Source: Streptomyces monashensis (lineage in GTDB: Bacteria > Actinomycetota > Actinomycetes > Streptomycetales > Streptomycetaceae). Taken from it: 64,000 nucleotides of DNA. The stretch is from the NCBI RefSeq assembly GCF_001866665.1, contig NZ_MLYO01000065.1, positions 1 to 64,000 on the forward strand, in the 5' to 3' direction. The position numbers were made by a program, and so were the translations under genes. Each line of letters starts with the position of its first letter. The stretch's first letter is position 1. The notes below the pieces were generated by a model. That model was not told the DNA's origin, made no database searches, and saw only the letters and a program-made list of their open reading frames with translations. Positions 25,478-33,865 of the stretch are shown one piece after another.

Positions 25478-25915
25478 ATGAGCCTGCGGGACTTCCTGGA
25501 GCGGTTCCGTCCGGCGGGGACGCCGGGGGCGTCCGCAACCGGCGTGCCTGCCGACCGCATGGCTGAGCGCGCTGCGGAACTGGAGCCTGCTCTTGCTCGG
25601 CTGGCTGACGCTCAGCAGCAGGTGGCACGGATCCGGGCCGCCGCGGAGGAGACGGCAGAAGCCCTTCGACAGAACGCCATACGAGAAGCGGAACATCTCC
25701 TGGCGGACGCGCGGGAGCAGGCTCCCGAGATCCGCCGGCAGGCCGCGGAACCCCTCCTCCGAGCAGCCAGGCAGGAGGCCGCAGCGCTGCGGGCGGCCGG
25801 AGACCGTACGGCCTCGGTGATCCGCGAGCGGGCAAGGGAACGCATGCCGCACCTGGTGGACCTCGCCGTGGCCGATGCCATGAGACCGGCTCGCGGGACG
25901 GCGGCAGAGCCGTGA
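25478..25915 (+). CDS. A/V-type ATPase stalk subunit (subunit G/H-like)
   Basis: 145 residues, nearly all helical after residue 25. A long Ala/Arg/Glu-rich coiled coil (ARLADAQQQVARIRAAAEETAEALRQNAIREAEHLLADAREQ ...) is typical of peripheral-stalk G/H subunits that pair with subunit E. The ATG at 25478 follows GGCAGGAGGCTGCC. First gene of a nine-gene operon; its end overlaps the subunit C start by 4 nt. The assignment rests on coiled-coil character and operon position, because stalk subunits diverge strongly. Confidence 0.65.
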   Translation: MSLRDFLERFRPAGTPGASATGVPADRMAERAAELEPALARLADAQQQVARIRAAAEETAEALRQNAIREAEHLLADAREQAPEIRRQAAEPLLRAARQEAAALRAAGDRTASVIRERARERMPHLVDLAVADAMRPARGTAAEP

Positions 25916-26841
25916 GTGCCGGCTGGGTCGCCGGAGCGGTGCGGGCGCAAGCCCTCGTCGCACGGTATCCGGGCGCCGATGGGGCACGTGACATCGCGCA
26001 CGGTCCGACGCTCGACGACGCCCTGCGGCGCCTCGCCACGACGCCGTACGCACGGTACACGCGGACGACCGCGGGCCTTCCCGATGCTCAGCGGGCGGTG
26101 GCCGCCGGCCTCCTGTGGCATCTGCGGGTGCTGGCCGGATGGCTGCCGCCCGGCGGCGCCCGCCTGCTGGTTCCGCTCGCGGCGGGATTCGAGATCGCCA
26201 ACGTGGTGTCCCGGCTGCAGGCACCGGAAGGTCGGCGCACCGAGGCACCGGAGCCATACCGGCTCGGTGCCCTGGAGACGGCCTGGCGGAGTCTGGAACG
26301 TGCCGAGACGCTCGCGGAACTGCGGGCGGCGCTCGCCGCCTCGCCCTGGGGCGACCCGGGCGACGACACTCCGTGGGCCCTGGTCACAGGCATGCGAATG
26401 GCCGCAGCGCGGCGTACCGCCGTGTCCGTCCCGCCCGCACACCGCTGGGCTCAGGGGCGTGCAGTGCTGCTGACCGCGAGGGAACTCTTCGTGTACCACC
26501 GCTCTCTCACGGAGTCCGTGCGTCGCGATGCGGCACGACTGCTCGGGGCACGGGCGTCGGCCGCCTCGTCGTACCGGGAGTTCCGCGACAGCCTTCCCTT
26601 GGCAGCCCGATGGGTCCTGGCGGACATCGACGAGCCCGGTGAGCTGTGGCGGGCCGAGACCCTCTGGTGGCGGACGGTACAGGCCGAGGGCGCGACGATG
26701 CTGCGGCAAGGCCGGTACGGGCCCGCGGTCGTCGTCGGCGCGGTCGGGTTGTTGTCCGTGGACACCTGGCGGGTGCGGGCCGCGCTGGAGTCCGCGGCAC
26801 GAGGTGGACGGCCCGGAGAGGCGTTCGATGCCCTGGTCTGA
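25912..26841 (+). CDS. A/V-type ATPase subunit C (AC39-like)
   Basis: 309 residues. Subunit C forms the funnel that joins the central rotor (D/F) to the membrane proteolipid ring. The protein is helical with the repeated three-fold pattern of AC39/C subunits (LLWHLRVLAGWLPPGGARLLVPLAAGFEIANVVSRLQ ... LETAWRSLERAETLAELRAALAASPWGDPG). This is the standard L-x-x-W-E-x-x-N-I-x motif of the family, drifted. GTG start in a GTGA overlap. Identified mainly by that region and by its place in the operon. Confidence 0.7.
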   Translation: MSAGWVAGAVRAQALVARYPGADGARDIAHGPTLDDALRRLATTPYARYTRTTAGLPDAQRAVAAGLLWHLRVLAGWLPPGGARLLVPLAAGFEIANVVSRLQAPEGRRTEAPEPYRLGALETAWRSLERAETLAELRAALAASPWGDPGDDTPWALVTGMRMAAARRTAVSVPPAHRWAQGRAVLLTARELFVYHRSLTESVRRDAARLLGARASAASSYREFRDSLPLAARWVLADIDEPGELWRAETLWWRTVQAEGATMLRQGRYGPAVVVGAVGLLSVDTWRVRAALESAARGGRPGEAFDALV

Positions 26842-28270
26842 GGCGATGACACCGGTCCGGATGCGCCGCGTGGCGGTGGTCGTACCCCAGACGGGCCTGC
26901 GAGACGCGCTGGTGCGGATCGCCGAGGAGGGCTGCGTGGAACTGGACCGCGCCGAGGACGCGGCTCCGGGGGCGGCGGCCGTGCGGTTGCAGCGGTTGCG
27001 TGGGCAGGGAACGACATCCGAGTCCCAGAGCACCGCTCCGGCCGTACTGGCCGTCACGGCGCCCGACCTCGACATGCTCGACCATCGGCGCCAAGTCGCC
27101 CTGCTGGCCGGTGAGGCTCAACTGGAGGAGCGTGCGCAGGGCGCCGTACGACAGGGAGAGGTGGCCGCGCTGGCCGGATGGTGCCCGGCCGCCGAGGTAC
27201 CGCGCGTCGCGGACCGACTGGCCGCGGCGGGCGGCGCGCTGTTGCCGTTGCCCCTGCCGCGCGGCACGGATCCGCCGACGCTGCTGCGCTCGGGCCGGGC
27301 CGCCTCCTTCACTTCCCTGGTGACGACGTACGGCACACCGGCCTACGCGGACCTCGACCCCTCGTGGCCTGCCGGCCTGGCCTATGTCGTGATGTTCGGG
27401 ATCATGTTCGGTGACGTGGGGCACGGCGCGCTGCTGGTGCTCGGCGCGCTCGCTCTGCGCCTCGGGTGGCCCCGCCCCTTGGCGCGTCTCACCCGGCTGT
27501 GGCCGTTCCTGGCGTACGCGGGAGTCGCCGCCATGGTCGCGGGCGTCGCGTACGGCGAGTTCTTCGGGCCGACCGGTCTGCTGCCGGTGCTGTGGCTGAG
27601 CCCGCTGGACGAGCCCGCTCGTCTGCTGGCCGCCGCGGTGATCTTCGGGGCCGGTCTGCTGGTGCTCGCGCATGCCGCGGGCGCGGTGAACCGCGTGCGG
27701 GAGAACGGCTGGGCCGTGGGCCTGTACGCGGCTTCCGGCTGTGCCGGGCTGCTGTTCTACCTGGGGCTCGCGCTGGCCGCAGCAGGCCTGCTCCTGCACT
27801 GGCAGGCCTTGGCAGTGGCCGGGGCTGCGTGCGCCGCGGCCGGGCTCGGGCTGGTGGGGTTCGGCTTGTTCCGGGTCACGGCGGGCGGCGGCGCGGGAGT
27901 CGCCGAGACGGTGGTGCGGCTGTTCGACGTCGTCGTGCGTACCGGCACCAACACCCTGTCGTTCGCCCGGCTCGCGGCCTTCGGTCTCACCCATGCCGCG
28001 CTCGCCGACCTGGTGTGGCGCGGCACCGTGGCCCTGGCAGGGCGTGGCGCGGCCGGTGTCGCGGGCGCCGCTGTGCTGTTCGTCGTGGGCACAGCCCTCT
28101 CCTTCGGCCTGGAGGCCCTGGTGGCCGGCGTGCAGGCCTTGCGGCTGGAGTTCTACGAACTCTTCTCCCGGCTTTTCGAGATTGAGGGCCGCCCGTTCCG
28201 TCCCTGGCACGTTCCTCCAGCGGAACCTGCCGACCCCGCTGCGAAGGTGATCACATGCTCACCTGGCTGA
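26828..28270 (+). CDS. ntpI: A/V-type ATPase subunit I (a subunit, V-type 116-kDa family)
   Basis: 480 residues, short for the family (usually ~600+) because the cytosolic N-terminal arm is reduced. The N-terminal part (MRRVAVVVPQTGLRDALVRIAEEGCVEL) is followed by about seven transmembrane helices. Diagnostic are YVVMFGIMFGDVGHGALLVLGAL and TNTLSFARLAAFGLTHAAL, the latter carrying the conserved Arg of the proton/sodium half-channel. Start ATG at 26828 has GGAGAGG upstream and overlaps the subunit C end; an ATG at 26846 is possible. Its end overlaps subunit K by 16 nt. Confidence 0.88.
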   Translation: MPWSEAMTPVRMRRVAVVVPQTGLRDALVRIAEEGCVELDRAEDAAPGAAAVRLQRLRGQGTTSESQSTAPAVLAVTAPDLDMLDHRRQVALLAGEAQLEERAQGAVRQGEVAALAGWCPAAEVPRVADRLAAAGGALLPLPLPRGTDPPTLLRSGRAASFTSLVTTYGTPAYADLDPSWPAGLAYVVMFGIMFGDVGHGALLVLGALALRLGWPRPLARLTRLWPFLAYAGVAAMVAGVAYGEFFGPTGLLPVLWLSPLDEPARLLAAAVIFGAGLLVLAHAAGAVNRVRENGWAVGLYAASGCAGLLFYLGLALAAAGLLLHWQALAVAGAACAAAGLGLVGFGLFRVTAGGGAGVAETVVRLFDVVVRTGTNTLSFARLAAFGLTHAALADLVWRGTVALAGRGAAGVAGAAVLFVVGTALSFGLEALVAGVQALRLEFYELFSRLFEIEGRPFRPWHVPPAEPADPAAKVITCSPG

Positions 28271-28668
28271 TCGTCCTGCCGGTCCTGGTCTCGGTGCTCG
28301 GTGCCGTCCGGTTGCTGCGGCGGCGCCGGACCAGACACGCCTTCCGCTGGCTCCTGGCCACGAACCTCGGCCTGCTGGGCGGCGCCCTGGTCGTCCTCGC
28401 CACGGCGCTGACGGGGCCCGCGCAGGCTTCGGCGCGGGCCGCCGCATCCGGTGGAGTGAACGGATCCGCCTTGATCGGTGCGGCCATCGCGGTGGCCGGA
28501 GCCTCGATAGGAGCCGCGATAGCCGTCGCCTACACGGGAGCTGCGGCACTGGCCGCGCTGAGCGAACGACCGGAGATGTTCGGCCGGGCCATGGTGATCG
28601 TCGGACTGGCGGAAGGCATCGCCGTGTACGGGCTCGTCGTCGCGATCCTGCTGATCGGAAAGGCCTGA
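28255..28668 (+). CDS. ntpK: A/V-type ATPase proteolipid (subunit K/c)
   Basis: 137 residues and four hydrophobic helices. Two extra N-terminal helices (LTWLIVLPVLVSVLGAV; WLLATNLGLLGGALVVLATAL) precede the canonical c-hairpin GSALIGAAIAVAGASIGAAIAVAYTGAAALAAL-SERPEMFG-RAMVIVGLAEGIAVYGLVVAILL. Glu120 sits at the ion-carrying position in helix 4. The N-terminal extension is longer than in a bare c subunit. Whether H+ or Na+ is used cannot be read with certainty; there is no clear Na+-ligand set, so H+ is favoured. Confidence 0.85.
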   Translation: MLTWLIVLPVLVSVLGAVRLLRRRRTRHAFRWLLATNLGLLGGALVVLATALTGPAQASARAAASGGVNGSALIGAAIAVAGASIGAAIAVAYTGAAALAALSERPEMFGRAMVIVGLAEGIAVYGLVVAILLIGKA

Positions 28669-28670
28669 CG

Positions 28671-28898
28671 ATGGGGACGGTGTCCGCCATCGGCGCACGG
28701 ACCAGCGTGTGCGGCCTTGCGCTGGCCGGGGTCGACGTCCTCGTGGCGGAGGACCCGGACGCCGTTCGCAGGGCCTGGCGGACGTTGCCCCGCACGGTCG
28801 GCCTCGTGATCCTCACGACCGAGGCCGCAGACGTTCTGGGGGACGCGGCGACGGCGCCGGCCCCGGCCCGGCCGTTGGCGGTGGTGATGCCCCCATGA
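28671..28898 (+). CDS. A/V-type ATPase subunit F
   Basis: 75 residues, the size and pattern of subunit F, the rotor-tip protein: VSAIGARTSVCGLALAGVDVLVAEDPDAVRRAWRTLPRTVGLVILTTEAADVL. This matches the I-G-x-x-x-x-x-x-G-F-x-L-A-G and V-G-L-I-L-I-T pattern of the family. Short but well placed, 2 nt after subunit K and with an ATGA overlap into subunit E. Confidence 0.75.
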   Translation: MGTVSAIGARTSVCGLALAGVDVLVAEDPDAVRRAWRTLPRTVGLVILTTEAADVLGDAATAPAPARPLAVVMPP

Positions 28899-29407
28899 CC
28901 GCTCCGGTTGATGAGCTCGGCCCCGTCCGCGCCGAGCTGCTGCGGGCGGCACGAGCCGCCGCGGACGCCACCCTGGACCGTGCACGCGCCGACGCGGCTG
29001 ACACCCTGCTCGCAGCCCGCACCGCGGCTGAAACAGTGCTCGCGCAGGCCCGCCAGCTTGGCGAGGCCGACGGCGCCAAGGAGGCCGATCGGGAACGGGT
29101 GCGGGCCGCACAGGAGGCCTGGGAGACGGAACTCGCGGTCCGCACCGAGGTCTACGTGGCGCTCAGGGCCGAGGTCCGCGCGGGCGTGCGGCGGGCGCTG
29201 GCCCGGGAGGGTGCGGTTGCCCGGTCACACCTTGCTCACGTGGCACGGGCCGCACTGGGTGCGGAGGCTGAGGTCAGGGCCGCTGAGCAGAGCGGGGTGA
29301 CAGCCGAAGTGCCTGGCCGCCGAGTCGATCTGTCGGCGGACGCCCTTGCCGACGGCGCCCTGGACCGGCTGGGGGCGCGGGCCGAGACGCTCTGGGGACC
29401 GCCGTGA
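28895..29407 (+). CDS. A/V-type ATPase subunit E (peripheral stalk)
   Basis: 170 residues. The N-terminal Ala/Arg-rich coiled coil (LLRAARAAADATLDRARADAADTLLAARTAAETVLAQARQ) leads to a smaller C-terminal mixed domain (GVTAEVPGRRVDLSADALADGALDRLGARAETLW), as in subunit E. It probably pairs with the coiled-coil product of the first gene. ATG at 28895 overlaps the previous stop; GTGA overlap with subunit A. Assigned by architecture and synteny. Confidence 0.7.
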   Translation: MTAPVDELGPVRAELLRAARAAADATLDRARADAADTLLAARTAAETVLAQARQLGEADGAKEADRERVRAAQEAWETELAVRTEVYVALRAEVRAGVRRALAREGAVARSHLAHVARAALGAEAEVRAAEQSGVTAEVPGRRVDLSADALADGALDRLGARAETLWGPP

Positions 29408-31200
29408 TCGCTCCTGGCGCCCCAGGGCCGGACTGGTCCGGCGCGGGCGCGCTTGCACACGTCGGAGGCGGTGCCCCGACCTCCGTCAGGGCTGACCGCC
29501 TCCACATCCTCCGGGTGGCCGGCTCCCTCGTGGAGATCGCATGCCCGCCCACGGTCGCCATGCATGATCTCGTCCTGCTGGGCAGCGCCGGCCTGCCGGG
29601 CGAGGTGGTCGCCATCCACGGGGACACCGCCTCCGTCCAGGCGTACGAGTACACCGGCGGGTTGGCTCCCGGACACCCGGCGGAGCCTCAAGGGCGGCCG
29701 CTGACGGTGCGGCTGGGCCCGGATCTGCTCGGTGGCGTGTTCGACGGCCTGCTGCGCCCGCTGGCGGGCGCCGGCGATCTTCTGACGACGAGTGGGCAAG
29801 CGACCGCTGAGGCGGCTGCACGGTCGTTCACTCCCCGGGTGGTACGAGGGCAAAGGGTCGGGCCCGGTGACGTCCTAGGGGACATCGGGGCGCGTGTCCC
29901 ACTGCGGCTTCTGGTACCCCCGGACCTGTCGGGCGAGGTGACACGGATCGCGTCGGTGGGCGCGTACGCCTCGGACGCCCCGCTCGCCGTCGTAGGCGGT
30001 GAGGAAGTGTGCATGGTTCAGTCGTGGCCGGTGCGCAAGCCGCGGCCGGTCGGACGACGCCTGCTGGCGGACACACCACTGAACACCGGGCAGCGCGCCG
30101 TCGACCTGCTCTTCCCCGTCGCGCGCGGCAGCACGGTCGCCGTCCCGGGCGGTTTCGGCACGGGCAAGACCATGCTGCTCCAGCAGATCGCCAAGTGGTG
30201 CGACGCGGACGTGATCGTCTACGTCGGCTGCGGCGAGCGCGGAAATGAAATGGCGGACGTCATCGAGGAGCTGGGAGAGCTGACCGATCCACGGACCGGT
30301 GGCCGGCTGGCGGAGCGGACCGTGACGATCGCGAACACCTCGAACATGCCGATGATGGCGCGGGAAGCGAGTGTGCACACGGGCGCGACCGTGGCGGAGT
30401 ACTTCCGCGACATGGGCCTTGCCGTCGTCCTCATCGCCGACTCGACCTCCCGGTGGGCGGAGGCGCTACGCGAGTTCGCCTCCCGCATGGGCGAACTGCC
30501 CGCCGAGGAGGGCTACCCGGCTTCGCTCGCCTCCCAACTGGCCGCGTTCTACGAGCGGGCGGCGGCCGTTCGCACGCTGGGCGGTGCGACGGGGTCCGTC
30601 ACGGTGATCGGTGCTGTGTCTCCACCGGGTGGCGACCGCACCGAGCCCGTCACCGCGCACACCGAACGGTTCGTGCGGTGTCTGTGGAGCCTGGACCGCG
30701 ATCTCGCCTACGCACGGCACTATCCGGCCGTGTCCTGGTCGGAGTCGTTCTCCCGGGACGCCGCCGCGCTGTCGGTCGCACACGCGCGTGCCGGTGACCC
30801 CGGGTGGGCCGGGCGGCGAGGGCGCGTCGCGCGGCAGCTGGCGGAGGCGGACCGGCTGGCCGACATTGTCGAACTGGTAGGGATCACCGCTCTGCCGCCC
30901 CGTGAACGGATCAGTGTGCTTGCCGGGCAGCTGCTGCGCGAGGCCGCGATCCAGCAGAGCGCGCTGTCCCCGGCGGACGCCTACAGCGCCCCGGCGAAGA
31001 CGACCGCTCTGGTGGACGCCGTGCTGACCGTGATCGACCGTTGTCTGGAGGTGGTGGACGCCGGTACCCAGGCCGAGGTCGTCGAGGCGGTCGACTTCAG
31101 CCCGTTGCTGCGGGCACGCGAGGCGGCGGGCCCCGCGGAGACAGCCCCGGTGACGGCGGCCCGCGACACCGTGCTGGCCCGGCTCGAGGAGACAGCGTGA
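29404..31200 (+). CDS. ntpA: A/V-type ATPase catalytic subunit A
   Basis: A 598-residue nucleotide-hydrolysing subunit. It contains the P-loop GGFGTGKT at residues 249-256 (Lys255), the family motif YVGCGERGNEMADVIEEL, and NTSNMPMMAREASVHTGATVAEYFRDMG, IADSTSRWAEALREFASRMGELPAEEGYPASLASQLAAFYERA and SPPGGDRTEPVT. The long non-homologous insert between the N-terminal barrel and the core, which separates A subunits from F1-beta, is present. Complete and probably active. GTG start overlaps the subunit E stop. Confidence 0.95.
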   Translation: MIAPGAPGPDWSGAGALAHVGGGAPTSVRADRLHILRVAGSLVEIACPPTVAMHDLVLLGSAGLPGEVVAIHGDTASVQAYEYTGGLAPGHPAEPQGRPLTVRLGPDLLGGVFDGLLRPLAGAGDLLTTSGQATAEAAARSFTPRVVRGQRVGPGDVLGDIGARVPLRLLVPPDLSGEVTRIASVGAYASDAPLAVVGGEEVCMVQSWPVRKPRPVGRRLLADTPLNTGQRAVDLLFPVARGSTVAVPGGFGTGKTMLLQQIAKWCDADVIVYVGCGERGNEMADVIEELGELTDPRTGGRLAERTVTIANTSNMPMMAREASVHTGATVAEYFRDMGLAVVLIADSTSRWAEALREFASRMGELPAEEGYPASLASQLAAFYERAAAVRTLGGATGSVTVIGAVSPPGGDRTEPVTAHTERFVRCLWSLDRDLAYARHYPAVSWSESFSRDAAALSVAHARAGDPGWAGRRGRVARQLAEADRLADIVELVGITALPPRERISVLAGQLLREAAIQQSALSPADAYSAPAKTTALVDAVLTVIDRCLEVVDAGTQAEVVEAVDFSPLLRAREAAGPAETAPVTAARDTVLARLEETA

Positions 31201-32588
31201 GCGGCCCGGTGGAGGTCGAGTACACGGGCGTGCGCGAACTGCGCGGTCCGCTCGTGGTCGTCGAAGGGGTGAGCGGGGTGGGCTGGGACGAGTTCGCCAC
31301 GATCGTGCTCGACTCCGGTGAACGGCGACACGGGCTGGTCCTGGAGGTGGACCGCGACCTCGCGGTGGTCCAGGTTCTGGAGGACACGGCCGGCATGAAC
31401 CGCACCGGCACCCGTGTCGCCTTCTCGGGGTCGCCGATGCGGATCCCGGTCGGTGCCGGGTGGCTGGGACGGGTGTGCAACGGGCGCGGCGAACCGGCCG
31501 ACGGTGGACCGCCGGTGCTGGGCGGGTCGTACGAGGCGGTGGGCGGCGCGCCGATCAACCCGGTACGCCGGGAGCCGCCGAACGAACCGGTGCTCACCGG
31601 GGTGGGCGCGGTGGACGTGCTGACCACGCTGGTGCGGGGACAGAAGCTGCCGGTTTTCTCGGCCGCCGGGCTGCCGCACCTGGAACTGGCCGTGCAGATC
31701 GCGGCCCAGGCGACCTGTGGGGGTGAGCCGTTCGCCGTGGTGTTCGCCGGGATGGGGCTCACCCACGCCGACACGGCGTTCGTCCGCGACGGGCTGGCCA
31801 CGCGTTCCGCGGCACGGGAACTCGTCCTGTTCCTCAACACCGCCGACGACCCGGTGATCGAGCGGCTGCTCACTCCGCGACTCGCCCTGACCGTCGCCGA
31901 ACACCTGGCGTTCACGGAGGGCCGCCACGTTCTGGTGGTGATGACGGACATGACGGCCTACTCGGAGGCTCTGCGCGAGGTGTCCGCCGCACGTGGCGAG
32001 ATACCGGCACGGCGTGCCTATCCCGGCTACCTCTACAGCGACCTGGCCTCCCTCTACGAACGCTGCGGCAGAATCAGGGGCCACCCGGGATCGGTCACCA
32101 TCCTGCCGGTCCTCACCATGCCCGCCGGCGACATCACCCACCCCGTCCCCGACCTCACCGGCTACATCACCGAAGGCCAGATCGTGCTGTCCGCCGACGT
32201 GCAAGCGGCCGGCACGTATCCGCCTGTCGATCCGCTGGCCTCGCTGTCACGTCTGATGCGCAAGGGAGCCGGGGCGGGACGCACCCGTGCCGATCATCCG
32301 GCCGTCGCCGCCCAGCTGATCGCAGCGCTGGCCCGGTCCCGGCAGGTCGCGGAACTCGCCGACCTGATCGGCCGTGCCGCGCTCAGTCCGACCGATCTGC
32401 GCCACCTGGACCTCCAGGACGCCTTCCGGGATCGCTTTCTCGCCCAGGGCACCGACGAGGACCGGTCGTTGGACGATTCCCTCGATCGGGCTTGGGAGGT
32501 GCTGCTGACCCTGCCGCGCAGCCAACTGGGCATGCTCCCGGCCGACCTGCTCGACACCCACGCTCCACCGCGGTACGAGGAACGGTGA
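31197..32588 (+). CDS. ntpB: A/V-type ATPase regulatory subunit B
   Basis: 463 residues. The sequence runs VEYTGVRELRGPLVVVEGV, FSGSPMRIPVGAGWLGRVCNGRGEPADGG, PINPVRREPPNEPVLTGVGAVDVLTTLVRGQKLPVFSAAGLPHLELA (no Walker A, as expected for B), VVFAGMGLTHADTAFV, DMTAYSEALREVSAARGEIPARRAYPGYLYSDLASLYERCGRI and DITHPVPDLTGYITEGQI. All are diagnostic of subunit B. GTG start in a GTGA overlap. Confidence 0.95.
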   Translation: MSGPVEVEYTGVRELRGPLVVVEGVSGVGWDEFATIVLDSGERRHGLVLEVDRDLAVVQVLEDTAGMNRTGTRVAFSGSPMRIPVGAGWLGRVCNGRGEPADGGPPVLGGSYEAVGGAPINPVRREPPNEPVLTGVGAVDVLTTLVRGQKLPVFSAAGLPHLELAVQIAAQATCGGEPFAVVFAGMGLTHADTAFVRDGLATRSAARELVLFLNTADDPVIERLLTPRLALTVAEHLAFTEGRHVLVVMTDMTAYSEALREVSAARGEIPARRAYPGYLYSDLASLYERCGRIRGHPGSVTILPVLTMPAGDITHPVPDLTGYITEGQIVLSADVQAAGTYPPVDPLASLSRLMRKGAGAGRTRADHPAVAAQLIAALARSRQVAELADLIGRAALSPTDLRHLDLQDAFRDRFLAQGTDEDRSLDDSLDRAWEVLLTLPRSQLGMLPADLLDTHAPPRYEER

Positions 32589-33208
32589 TGAATCCGCGGG
32601 GACGCCGAGTCCCGGCGGGGCGGGCCGGACGCCTACGGCTGCGCCGCCGCCTCACTACGGCGCTGCGCGGAGCGGACCTGCTCGAACGCAAACTCCGGCT
32701 CCTGCTGGACCACGAGCACACGGCACGCCGGGCTGCTGAGGACGTGCGCCGGGTGTGGGAGGAGAGGCTGGCCGACGCGGAGTCCTGGCTGCTGCGCGGG
32801 GTGCTGCTCGGAGGCGAACGCGCGCTGGCCGAGGCGACGCCCGCTGACCGGGCCCGCGTCGACATCCGGTGGGCCGCGCTGATGGGCGTACGCCACCCGG
32901 CGGCAGTGGAGTGCGCGGCGCCCGCACGCTCCCCGGCGGAGCCGACTCCCTCCAACACGGCGCTCGCCCACGCCGAAACGGCTTACCGCGCCGCGGTCCG
33001 CGCGGCGGCGGAACTCGCCGCCCATCAGACAGCCGCCGACCTGCTGGCCGCCGAGGCCGAACGGACACGGCAGCGAGTCCGTGCCCTCCGCAGCCACTGG
33101 ATCCCGCGCCTGCGGGCCGAACTGGACGCTGTGGAGCTGGCGTTGGAAGAGGCGGAACACGAAGAAGCGGTACGACGCCGCTGGGCAGCCACCCGCGCGG
33201 ACCGATGA
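32588..33208 (+). CDS. ntpD: A/V-type ATPase central-shaft subunit D
   Basis: 206 residues with the paired long helices of subunit D: GRAGRLRLRRRLTTALRGADLLERKLRLLLDHEHTARRAAEDV at the N-terminus and LAAEAERTRQRVRALRSHWIPRLRAELDAVELALEEAEHEEAVRRR at the C-terminus. The latter mirrors the R-R-V-N-A-L-E-x-x-x-I-P motif. Start ATG at 32588 shares one base with the previous stop. Last gene of the operon, followed by a hairpin. Confidence 0.88.
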   Translation: MNPRGRRVPAGRAGRLRLRRRLTTALRGADLLERKLRLLLDHEHTARRAAEDVRRVWEERLADAESWLLRGVLLGGERALAEATPADRARVDIRWAALMGVRHPAAVECAAPARSPAEPTPSNTALAHAETAYRAAVRAAAELAAHQTAADLLAAEAERTRQRVRALRSHWIPRLRAELDAVELALEEAEHEEAVRRRWAATRADR

Positions 33209-33231
33209 CGTCTGCGCTGCGACTCACCGAC

Positions 33232-33254
33232 GGCGGGCCCGGGCAGAGCCCGCC
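33232..33254. terminator. Hairpin ending the A/V-ATPase operon
   Basis: GGCGGGC (33232-33238) pairs with GCCCGCC (33248-33254) over a 9-nt loop, between the converging ATPase operon and the Hsp20 gene. Likely bidirectional. Confidence 0.55.
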
Positions 33255-33272
33255 GGACCTCACCAAACGGTG

Positions 33273-33695
33273 TCAGTCGCCGTGCCGGATCTCCACGTGC
33301 TTCGCCTCCGTCTTCTTGGCGCCCAGGCCCACACTGACGGTGAGCATGCCATTGGTGTACTCGGCCCTGACGTCGTCCTCGTCGGCACCGGCCGGCAGCG
33401 ACACGCTGCGGCTCATCGCTCCGTACCGGATCTCGCTGTGATTCTTCGTGACGTCCTTCTCGGTACGTTCGGCCTGGACCGTCAGCACGCCGTCGGTGAT
33501 GAAGACGTCGATGTCCTCGGGTGACATGCCCGGAAGTTCCGCCCGCATCACGTAACGGTCGTCCTCGATGTAGTCCTCGATCCGCACCGTGTACAGCTCA
33601 CTCATCGTGGGCATCGCGAAACGGGCCGGAAGGGTCTCGAACCAGTCCGACATCTCCGGGAACGCGAATCTCTGCTTGCGTGCGAGTGCGTTCAT
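33273..33695 (-). CDS. Hsp20/alpha-crystallin small heat-shock protein
   Basis: A 140-residue holdase chaperone. The alpha-crystallin domain spans roughly residues 35-130: VRIEDYIEDDRYVMRAELPGMSPEDIDVFITDGVLTVQAERTEKD ... EIRYGAMSRSVSLPAGADEDDVRAEYTNGMLTVSVGL, including the A-x-x-x-n-G-v-L motif. It has a short N-terminal arm and a C-terminal HVEIRHGD tail. It resembles mycobacterial HspX/Acr (Rv2031c), the flagship DosR-regulon chaperone. ATG at 33695 follows GGGAGGTACGGCG; divergent from pncB with two palindromes between. Confidence 0.93.
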   Translation of the reverse strand: MNALARKQRFAFPEMSDWFETLPARFAMPTMSELYTVRIEDYIEDDRYVMRAELPGMSPEDIDVFITDGVLTVQAERTEKDVTKNHSEIRYGAMSRSVSLPAGADEDDVRAEYTNGMLTVSVGLGAKKTEAKHVEIRHGD

Positions 33696-33764
33696 CGCCG
33701 TACCTCCCGGCTTGGTCCTCTCTGCGGACACATCCAGTTCAGCGCGGTGGAATACCCCTTCGCT

Positions 33765-33779
33765 GGGGCCGAAGAGCCC
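33765..33779. promoter_or_regulatory. Candidate DosR/OsdR-like operator (Hsp20 side)
   Basis: GGGGCCGAAGAGCCC; the reverse complement GGGCTCTTCGGCCCC matches GGGACCTTCGGCCCC at 13 of 15 positions. 69 nt upstream of the Hsp20 start. Confidence 0.5.
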
Positions 33780-33786
33780 ATGCGCG

Positions 33787-33801
33787 GGGCCCTGAAGTCC
33801 C
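33787..33801. promoter_or_regulatory. Candidate DosR/OsdR-like operator (pncB side)
   Basis: GGGCCCTGAAGTCCC; the reverse complement GGGACTTCAGGGCCC fits GGGAC-N5-GGCCC. 64 nt upstream of the nicotinate phosphoribosyltransferase start. Confidence 0.45.
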
Positions 33802-33865
33802 TTTCCTCCCGCACGGTCGCGGCCAGACTGGGATCAGGGAACCTCGACACTCGGCGGCGATCACC

